A stretch of 64,000 nucleotides of DNA. It comes from Bacillus australimaris. Lineage in GTDB: Bacteria > Bacillota > Bacilli > Bacillales > Bacillaceae. Positions 57,684 to 64,000 of the stretch are shown piece after piece. The notes beneath the pieces were generated by a model that was given only the letters and a program-made list of their open reading frames with translations, had not been told where the DNA came from and searched no databases. Position 1 is the first letter of the stretch; the number at the start of each line of letters is the position of its first letter. The DNA is taken from positions 310,001 to 374,000 of the forward strand of contig NZ_LGYN01000023.1 of NCBI RefSeq assembly GCF_001307105.1, read 5' to 3'. The position numbers and the translations under genes are program-made.

Positions 57684-59144
57684 GTGGATTTATTCGCAAA
57701 AAAAATAAATCAATATATTGATGGACAATGGAGAAAAGGTTCATCAAATAAAATTCAGAAAGTTTATAACCCTTATACTTCAGAGGTCATTGCTGAAGTA
57801 AATATAGCTTCAGAAGAGGATATTCACGCAGCCTATCAAGCTGCAAAAGAAGCTCAAGAACATTGGGGAAAAGTATCAGCTTCTAAAAAGGTGAGCGTGC
57901 TTGAAAAAGCATATCAGTTCTTTGAAAAACATAAGGACGACATAGTAGAAACGCTCTGTAAAGAAGCAGGGAGTTCCTTCGTGAAAGCCAATATTGAACT
58001 CGAAGCTACCATGAATGTTTTGAAGCAATCAATGGATTATCCACACCAACTAGAAGAGAGATCAGAGCTTCCTGCTTTAATAGAAAACAAAACAAATTAT
58101 GTCTATCGAGCACCTATAGGGGTAGCTGGTATTATAAGTTCATTTAATTTTCCTCTTCACTTATCTATGCGCTCTATTGCTGTTGCAATTGCTACAGGAA
58201 ATTCAGTTGTACACAAACCAGATATGCAAACAGCATTATCAGGTGGTGTCATCATTGCAAAAGCGTTTGAAGACGCTGGTCTGCCAAAAGGGGTTTTCAA
58301 CTTAATCCTGACCAATACAAAAGAAATTGGAGACTCATTTATCGAACATCCAATTCCAAAAATCATCTCTTTTACAGGTTCAACTGGCGTTGGGCGTCAT
58401 ATTGGTTCAATTGCGGGGAAAAACCTGAAACGAACAGCCTTAGAGCTTGGTGGAAACAATCCGTTTATTGTATTGGAAGACGCAGACATTGACCAAGCGA
58501 TAAACGCTGCAATTTTCGGTAAATTTTTACACCAAGGGCAAATTTGTATGATTATTAACCGCATTCTCGTTCATCGTAATCTTTATGATACCTTTATTGA
58601 AAAGTACACTGCAAGAGCAGCTTCATTAAAATGTGGGAACCCCGTAGACCCTTCTGTAGTGATTGGGCCTCTAATTAATGAGAAACAAGCTGATCATGTC
58701 ATGTCGATCATTGAAGAAGGAAAAAATGAAGGTGCCAAATTAGTATTAGAAGGAAAAAGAGAAGGAAATCTGATCACACCGTTTGTATTTGCAGATGTCA
58801 ATAACGACATGAATATTGCACGCAGTGAGATATTTGGTCCAGTTGTTTCTATCATTCCTTTTGACAATGAGGAAGAAGCAATCCATATCGCAAACGACAG
58901 TGAATATGGTTTAAGCGCTGGTATCTTTACAGAGAATATTGAAAAAGGGATTACATTAGCAAGACGCATTGAAAGCGGAATGGCTCATGTGAATGATCAA
59001 AGCGTAAATGATGATAGCCTGGCGCCATTTGGCGGGGAAAAGGCTTCTGGAATTGGTCGCTTTGGGGGCCAATGGGCTCTAGAAGAATTCACCAGAGTCC
59101 AATGGGTTTCTGTACAAAATCAACCAAGAAAATATCCTTTCTAA
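57684..59144 (+). CDS. Aryl-aldehyde (benzaldehyde/vanillin-type) dehydrogenase
   Basis: This 486-residue NAD(P)-dependent aldehyde dehydrogenase oxidises aromatic aldehydes to acids. Active-site N155 (SSFNFP), E254 (LELGG) and C288 (HQGQICM) are all present. It resembles B. subtilis YfmT (vanillin dehydrogenase, 485) and XylC-type enzymes. GTG start after GGGGGAA. It lies between the aryl-alcohol dehydrogenase and the bsd decarboxylase genes and shares a promoter architecture with bsdC and bsdB. Confidence 0.88.
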   Translation: MDLFAKKINQYIDGQWRKGSSNKIQKVYNPYTSEVIAEVNIASEEDIHAAYQAAKEAQEHWGKVSASKKVSVLEKAYQFFEKHKDDIVETLCKEAGSSFVKANIELEATMNVLKQSMDYPHQLEERSELPALIENKTNYVYRAPIGVAGIISSFNFPLHLSMRSIAVAIATGNSVVHKPDMQTALSGGVIIAKAFEDAGLPKGVFNLILTNTKEIGDSFIEHPIPKIISFTGSTGVGRHIGSIAGKNLKRTALELGGNNPFIVLEDADIDQAINAAIFGKFLHQGQICMIINRILVHRNLYDTFIEKYTARAASLKCGNPVDPSVVIGPLINEKQADHVMSIIEEGKNEGAKLVLEGKREGNLITPFVFADVNNDMNIARSEIFGPVVSIIPFDNEEEAIHIANDSEYGLSAGIFTENIEKGITLARRIESGMAHVNDQSVNDDSLAPFGGEKASGIGRFGGQWALEEFTRVQWVSVQNQPRKYPF

Positions 59145-59148
59145 GAGA

Positions 59149-59184
59149 AAAAAGGGATGGGCTTAACTAAGCCATCCCTTTTAC
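59149..59184. terminator. Bidirectional terminator
   Basis: AAAAGGGATGG-GCTTA pairs with TAAGC-CATCCCTTTT. It serves the aldehyde dehydrogenase gene and the convergent flavin-binding gene. Confidence 0.85.
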
Positions 59185-59646
59185 TTATTCTTTCATTTCT
59201 TTCACTGTTTGTTCCCAGCGTTCAATGACTTCTTTCTCATTGAATAAGTCGATGTTGATGCCGGAGATTATTTGTGCATATTTTGCTACATCTTCCCTAG
59301 CTAAAACAACCTGAGCAGAGAATCTTTCTCTTACATAATGGCTGTCAGGCGTCTTATCTAGCCTTTTCAAAAACAGTCTAATATAGTGAACCTTTCCTTG
59401 ACATACCATTACCAAAGTCGCTTTCTGTGTACGAATGATATTGGATGTAGTCGTTGTATTTGGCCATAAACCAATTCTTAATTCTTGGCAGTCTAATGCA
59501 ACAATTTCCCCCACACTAATCATCGCATTATGTGGCCAGCCATCCTCTCCTACAGTCATTAACATCATAGCTTCATGCTGTTTATCTGACAGCTCTTTTC
59601 CATTCAAGAATTCAAATACCTCAGGAGACAATTCCGTTTTACACAT
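59185..59646 (-). CDS. Pyridoxamine 5'-phosphate oxidase-like protein (YclD-like)
   Basis: This 153-residue protein has the split-barrel flavin/heme-binding fold typical of PNPOx-like proteins (MLMTVGEDGWPHNAMISVGEI near 28; ELRIGLWPNTTTTSNI near 54; KATLVMVCQGKVHYIRL near 74). In B. subtilis the similar yclD follows bsdD, the same place as here. AGGAGGTGTTAGC precedes the ATG. A 17-bp hairpin lies between bsdD and this gene. Reaction unknown. Confidence 0.75.
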   Translation of the reverse strand: MCKTELSPEVFEFLNGKELSDKQHEAMMLMTVGEDGWPHNAMISVGEIVALDCQELRIGLWPNTTTTSNIIRTQKATLVMVCQGKVHYIRLFLKRLDKTPDSHYVRERFSAQVVLAREDVAKYAQIISGINIDLFNEKEVIERWEQTVKEMKE

Positions 59647-59725
59647 GCTAACACCTCCTTATCTTCACCTATTAGACGATACTGAGCCAAGATTCATTAG
59701 ACAATCTATCGTTACTTTTTTTACT

Positions 59726-59768
59726 AAATAAGAAGATCTCTAAGCGGTATATAGAGATCTTCTTATTT
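59726..59768. other. 17-bp perfect hairpin between bsdD and yclD-like gene
   Basis: Arms AAATAAGAAGATCTCTA and its exact complement enclose a 9-nt loop. T residues follow on the plus strand; on the minus strand the tail is only partly T-rich, so it may be a partial terminator or a stabilising hairpin. Confidence 0.75.
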
Positions 59769-59773
59769 TTACA

Positions 59774-59998
59774 TTAATCTATTAACTTTGGGATTGGAGG
59801 AATTTGATCTAACTCTTTAAATTTAGTTGCATCCAACTTGAAACGTTTATCATATTTTTCTGGGTCTGTGATATTAGGACCTTCTGTATTTCTCCAAGAT
59901 AGGGTACAAGTATCGCAAATATATACTTCCCAAGCATCCTTAACCGGAGACTTTGTTAATAAGCTTACTTTTTCAGATTCACATCTCGGACACTTCAT
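59774..59998 (-). CDS. bsdD: Hydroxyarylic acid decarboxylase small subunit BsdD
   Basis: This 74-residue zinc-ribbon-like protein (C3, C6, C28, C31) is the small subunit of the BsdBCD non-oxidative 4-hydroxybenzoate/vanillate decarboxylase. Its ATG overlaps the bsdC stop by one base. Sequence MKCPRCESEKVSLLTKSPV and size match B. subtilis BsdD (75). Confidence 0.9.
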   Translation of the reverse strand: MKCPRCESEKVSLLTKSPVKDAWEVYICDTCTLSWRNTEGPNITDPEKYDKRFKLDATKFKELDQIPPIPKLID

Positions 59999-61425
59999 TA
60001 TTTATTTCCTCCCTTTTTTATTAAATCACGGAGAATGGCAGACCATTCTTCTGCTTTTTCTGGCGTAGCCAAAAGTTCAGTATCTCGGGCAATATCAGGT
60101 GCAATTGGAGTTGTCGCATCAATGACTAGCTTTGTGTGCATACCAGCAGGGTCAGAAGATGGATCTAATGGCATTCCAGGCGCATATGGAATTTTGAACA
60201 CATCTTTGTCTGGACGTACCCGAGTTGTTAATGCCCACATCACTTGTTCTAAATTAAACGGATCAACGAATTCATCTACGATAATCGCTATTTTCGTATA
60301 AGGCATTCCGTGAGGAGTTGATAATAGCCTCATCGCAACCGCCTTACCGTATCCACCTAAACGAGATTTTGTCGATACAATAGTTCCTATACCGTGTGTA
60401 TACATTGCGTTTACTGCCTCAACTTCTGGGAAGTCACGCTTTAACTGTTTATACAATGGTAAACTTGTATTTAAAGCCATTAAATAATCAATTTCCGTCC
60501 ATGGCATACCTAAGTATAAGTTTTCGAAAATTGGATTTTGACGGTGAGTGATTTTAGTGATTTTTACAATCGGCTGCAAACGTGCTCCTGAATAACTTCC
60601 AGGAAATTCGCCAAATGGGCCTTCTATTTCTCTTTCACGAGGCATAATGTATCCCTCTAGAACAACCTCACTTCTCGCTGGAATATCTAATTGACCTTGC
60701 TCACTTTTCGTTAATTCAATTGCTTCTCCTTTTAAAGCTCCGGCAAAATCATATTCGGATTGAGCATATTCAATCGGTGTACTCGCCATAAAGCTCAAGA
60801 CAGGATCGTTACCTAAGCAAATGGCAATTGGTAAAGGTTCATTTTTTTCTTCTGCATGTTTTAGATGAACCGCTATATCGTGAAATGGAAGTGGCTGAAT
60901 TCCTACTTTATCTTTACCCTTTACTTGAATACGGTAAGTTCCGGCATTTTGTTCCTCATAGCTTTCAGGCTTATTTGGATCCTTACTAACCACAAGAGCT
61001 TTAGAAAGATAAAAGCCCGCATCGAATTCATTAATACGAAACAGTGGCAGCACATCAAATAAATTGATATCTTCCTCAATTACAACTTCTTTAACTGGTG
61101 CATCTTTTTTATCTACCCAAACAGGTTTAATCGGATATCTATCCCAAATTCTTTCTAATTCGAAAAACTGTTCTTTAACTGGTGTGTTCTTGTCCATGTT
61201 AAGCATCAAGGCATGATTTTGCCATGAACCGTGTACATTTAGGACAACAGGTGTGTTATACCCTTTCACTTTTTCTACAAGAACAGCTGGTGCATTCTCC
61301 ATATCCGGGGCAGAACGGCCAATCGCGCTTAAATCTGGTTCAGGCATTACTTCATCCTTAATACGAACTAGTTGATTTTCTGATTCTAGTAAATCTAGAA
61401 ACTCTCTTAAATCTCTATAGGACAT
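59998..61425 (-). CDS. bsdC: Hydroxyarylic acid decarboxylase BsdC (UbiD family)
   Basis: This 475-residue UbiD-family decarboxylase uses prenylated FMN to remove CO2 from hydroxybenzoates such as vanillate. The active-site region EGPFGEFPGSYSG near 267 and GYILPRE-like GYIMPREREIEGP match the family, with further marks ENAPAVLVEKVKGY near 45 and the conserved E-R-E around 263-283. AGGAGG lies 8 nt upstream. It has its own LysR-type promoter, 238 bp from bsdB and past a terminator. Confidence 0.92.
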   Translation of the reverse strand: MSYRDLREFLDLLESENQLVRIKDEVMPEPDLSAIGRSAPDMENAPAVLVEKVKGYNTPVVLNVHGSWQNHALMLNMDKNTPVKEQFFELERIWDRYPIKPVWVDKKDAPVKEVVIEEDINLFDVLPLFRINEFDAGFYLSKALVVSKDPNKPESYEEQNAGTYRIQVKGKDKVGIQPLPFHDIAVHLKHAEEKNEPLPIAICLGNDPVLSFMASTPIEYAQSEYDFAGALKGEAIELTKSEQGQLDIPARSEVVLEGYIMPREREIEGPFGEFPGSYSGARLQPIVKITKITHRQNPIFENLYLGMPWTEIDYLMALNTSLPLYKQLKRDFPEVEAVNAMYTHGIGTIVSTKSRLGGYGKAVAMRLLSTPHGMPYTKIAIIVDEFVDPFNLEQVMWALTTRVRPDKDVFKIPYAPGMPLDPSSDPAGMHTKLVIDATTPIAPDIARDTELLATPEKAEEWSAILRDLIKKGGNK

Positions 61426-61479
61426 GGGAAATCCTCCTATTCAGCAATTTTTATGTGATGTGTTTTCCCTTACATCACT

Positions 61480-61545
61480 ATTGTACGCCCCATTTTATGA
61501 TATTAAAAATATCTATTAAATATTTAAAATATACCTTAAAGGTAT
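61480..61545 (-). promoter_or_regulatory. bsdC promoter with LysR-type tandem boxes
   Basis: On the minus strand, box 1 ATACCTTTAAGGTAT (61531-61545), box 2 ATATTTAATAGATAT (61509-61523) and -10 TACAAT (61480-61485) have exactly the spacing seen at the aldehyde dehydrogenase promoter. The -35 position is TTTTAA, weak. Confidence 0.75.
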
Positions 61546-61589
61546 CACATTTAGCCGAAATGATGTTTAAAATGGGAATCTAATAAAAA

Positions 61590-61614
61590 AGGTTCGTCCT
61601 TTTAGGACGAACCT
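61590..61614 (-). terminator. Strong terminator after bsdB
   Basis: AGGTTCGTCCT and AGGACGAACCT arms around a 3-nt loop are followed by TTTTTT on the minus strand. It separates bsdB from bsdCD. Confidence 0.9.
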
Positions 61615-61663
61615 GATTGAAAAAGTAAATTTTCTTGCCTCTCAAAACCATCTTATGATTAGA

Positions 61664-62233
61664 TTACTTCGCTTTTTTAATACCGTCCCATCTCTTAGCT
61701 TCTGATAATTGAATACCAAACTGATCTAAGGCTCTGTAAACAATGTGGTTAACAATATCATCAATCTGTTGAGGGTGATTATAAAAAGCAGGCATTGGAG
61801 GGAAAATGATAGATCCCATTCTTGATAAAGCCAACATATTTTCAAGATGAATATCATTAAGAGGTGTTTCACGGGTCATCAGTAACAATTTTTTTCTCTC
61901 TTTTAAAATGACATCAGCAGCACGTGTAACAAGATTGTCTGCCAGCCCCATTCGAATTGATGCAAGAGTTTTCATACTACAAGGAGCAACAATCATTCCA
62001 TCTACTCTAAAGGATCCGCTTGAAATTTTCGCACCTAAATCCTTATATGAATATGTGAAATCAGCTAATTCTTCAACATCCTTCACCGTGTAAGATGTCT
62101 CAACATTTATGGTTGCCGCTGCCCATGAAGACATGACCAAATGAGTTTCAATATCTGTGTGTTTGAGAATTTCTAGAAGACGAATTCCAAAGATGGCTCC
62201 TGTCGCACCAGACATTCCAACAATAATCTTCAT
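61664..62233 (-). CDS. bsdB: Flavin prenyltransferase BsdB (UbiX family)
   Basis: This 189-residue UbiX-family enzyme makes prenylated FMN, the cofactor needed by BsdC. The FMN-binding N-terminus VGMSGATGAIFGIRLLEIL is at 5-23, with SSWAAATINVETSYT near 35, GSFRVDGMIVAPCSMKTLASI near 72 and RETPLNDIHLENM near 120. Size matches B. subtilis BsdB. It is divergent from bsdA and ends in its own terminator, so it is a separate unit from bsdCD. Confidence 0.92.
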   Translation of the reverse strand: MKIIVGMSGATGAIFGIRLLEILKHTDIETHLVMSSWAAATINVETSYTVKDVEELADFTYSYKDLGAKISSGSFRVDGMIVAPCSMKTLASIRMGLADNLVTRAADVILKERKKLLLMTRETPLNDIHLENMLALSRMGSIIFPPMPAFYNHPQQIDDIVNHIVYRALDQFGIQLSEAKRWDGIKKAK

Positions 62234-62281
62234 ATATGCTTCACCTTCTTTAATATTTAATGATTCATATCTCTAGATAAA

Positions 62282-62347
62282 GTATACTACCCAATTTATT
62301 ATATTGATAATATTCATATTATTTATATATAATACTTATAAAGTATA
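62282..62347. promoter_or_regulatory. bsdB/bsdA divergent control region
   Basis: Read toward bsdB: dyad ATACTTTATAAGTAT (62333-62347), then -10 TATACT (62282-62287) at the same 60-bp distance as at the other two promoters; the second box (62311-62325) is degenerate. Read toward bsdA: TTGATA (62305-62310), 18 bp, TATAAT (62329-62334). The dyad overlaps this -10, as expected for LysR autorepression. A second dyad, ATAATAT-TC-ATATTAT, is at 62308-62323. Confidence 0.75.
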
Positions 62348-62367
62348 AAAAAGACAGGAGAAGAAAT

Positions 62368-63264
62368 ATGGATATTCGACAACTACGATATTTTATAGCG
62401 ATTGCAGAACAAGGGACTATCTCTAAAGCTGCAGAATACCTGCACATGGCTCAGCCACCACTTAGCAGGCAATTAAAAATGATGGAGGATGAATTAGGTG
62501 TTGTTTTATTTGAAAGGAATAAAAAGAAGAAAGTCACGCTGACCGCTCAGGGAGAACTCTTTTTAAAAAAGGCTAGGAAAATAGTTTATAGCATGGAGGA
62601 TGCTATTCATGAAATTAAAGAATTTAGTGAGGAAATAAGCGGAACACTTTCAATTGGTTCTACTATCTATTGTGCACCGATTTTACTTTCTGCTCTTACT
62701 GAATTTCGAAAAAAGCATTCTCATGTTAAATTTAATATTTGGGAAGGAAACTCTGCTCACTTAATGACATTATTGAATAATCGGCAAATTGATGTTGCGA
62801 TTACAGGAGGACCTTTTCCTAAAAAAGATATTAAAGTGAAAAGTTTGTATACAGATCCTTGTGTATTAGTTGTCCCTAAAGAATATAAGATAGATGAAAA
62901 AGAAATCAGCATACAAACACTTTCTGACATTCCGCTTGTATTACTCCGTCCAACAGAAGGAGTGGGATTATTTGATCAAATTGTTGATACATTTCAACAG
63001 TTGGAATTAACGCCCAATATATTATGTGAATGTCACGACTCTGCTATGTTATTAAGTTTAGTAAGAAAAGGATTTGGGGCGACAATATTACCTTTATCTA
63101 TGGTAAATCATCGACTTACGAAGGAATTTAAAAAGATCTCCATTCAAGATGATCCATGGATTTCTGATCCTTCATTGGTTTGGAGATCAAACAGCTACTT
63201 ATCAGCTGCGACGAAAGAGTTTTTGAAGTTTTTTGAGGAACAGAGCAACTACACCGACTATTAA
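62368..63264 (+). CDS. bsdA: LysR-family regulator BsdA
   Basis: This 298-residue LysR regulator has a winged helix (1-60; MDIRQLRYFIAIAEQGTISKAAEYLHMAQPPLSRQLKMMEDE) and a substrate-binding domain (about 90-290; GTLSIGSTIYCAPILLSAL). It is divergent from bsdB, as B. subtilis bsdA (yclA) is, where it activates the decarboxylase genes in response to phenolic acids. The shared dyad at three promoters here is its presumed target. Confidence 0.9.
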   Translation: MDIRQLRYFIAIAEQGTISKAAEYLHMAQPPLSRQLKMMEDELGVVLFERNKKKKVTLTAQGELFLKKARKIVYSMEDAIHEIKEFSEEISGTLSIGSTIYCAPILLSALTEFRKKHSHVKFNIWEGNSAHLMTLLNNRQIDVAITGGPFPKKDIKVKSLYTDPCVLVVPKEYKIDEKEISIQTLSDIPLVLLRPTEGVGLFDQIVDTFQQLELTPNILCECHDSAMLLSLVRKGFGATILPLSMVNHRLTKEFKKISIQDDPWISDPSLVWRSNSYLSAATKEFLKFFEEQSNYTDY

Positions 63265-63374
63265 TTATCGGAGAGTCTGGATGACTTCATAGAGTATATC
63301 AGAACTCAATTCAACCTTGGCAGGTTTTTCTATTGGGGTGTTAATAGCTATTTGCATTCATGGAGTTAGCACAC

Positions 63375-63410
63375 AAAAAAACCGAACAAGCGATATGATG
63401 CTCATTCGGC
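63375..63410 (-). terminator. Terminator of third GH1 gene
   Basis: On the minus strand GC--TTCGG type arms (GCCGAATGAGC and GCTTGTTCGGT, two mismatches) are followed by a run of T. Confidence 0.6.
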
Positions 63411-63426
63411 TCTCTATTATTTTTCT

Positions 63427-64000
<574 letters not shown>

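Overview
The window looks like chromosomal DNA of a low-GC Gram-positive, most likely a member of the Bacillus pumilus group (pumilus/safensis/altitudinis). This is inferred from gene content: a galactan (gan) operon, a bsdBCD hydroxyarylic acid decarboxylase locus, a Rap-Phr pair, LicT-type beta-glucoside operons and AGGAGG-type ribosome binding sites. I see no rRNA, tRNA, IS element, prophage or CRISPR array. Nearly all the DNA is small metabolic or transport operons, each with its own regulator.

Layout. 0-8 kb: amino acid permease, AlkD-like DNA repair protein (apparent AUC start), a gluconate operon led by an RpiR-type regulator (rpiR-gntK-gntP), and a nucleoside hydrolase. 8-12.3 kb: a membrane-anchored small protein divergent from a lipase-like protein with a helical C-terminus and a small helical partner, which may be a secreted-toxin module, then a large membrane protein. 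12.3-21.4 kb: a LysR regulator and the galactan operon ganR / ganSPQBA. 21.6-29.6 kb: CitMHS transporter, DUF4064 protein, ABC-2 exporter, PhnA-like zinc ribbon, glycerate kinase, TetR regulator and MFS pump. 29.6-34.6 kb: FtsX-type ABC transporter continuing the TetR unit, then rap-phr. 34.6-38.9 kb: beta-glucoside PTS operon with LicT antiterminator and its RNA target. 39-44 kb: a pair of paralogous anchored proteins, PadR/DUF4188, Nudix hydrolase and Xre/DUF3169. 44-51 kb: amino acid permease under a single-aptamer glycine riboswitch, LacI regulator, MFS transporter, quinate/shikimate dehydrogenase and a second, paralogous MFS. 51-55.5 kb: a second PTS/LicT/GH1 operon. 56.4-63.3 kb: an aromatic alcohol/aldehyde/acid cluster. 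63.4-64 kb: the 3' part of a third GH1 gene, cut by the window edge.

How genes work together. Sugar genes are controlled by LacI-type repressors, RNA antitermination and cre sites. The aromatic cluster encodes aryl-alcohol dehydrogenase, aryl-aldehyde dehydrogenase and non-oxidative hydroxyarylic acid decarboxylase, which would carry vanillyl-type alcohols to phenols such as guaiacol.

The most striking signal is in that cluster. The aldehyde dehydrogenase, bsdC and bsdB promoters share a 15-bp dyad (ATACYTNNNARGTAT). In all three the dyad starts exactly 60 bp before the -10 hexamer, and two of them carry a conserved second half-site at a fixed 22-bp offset. This is the geometry expected of a LysR activator, presumably the bsdA product encoded next to them.
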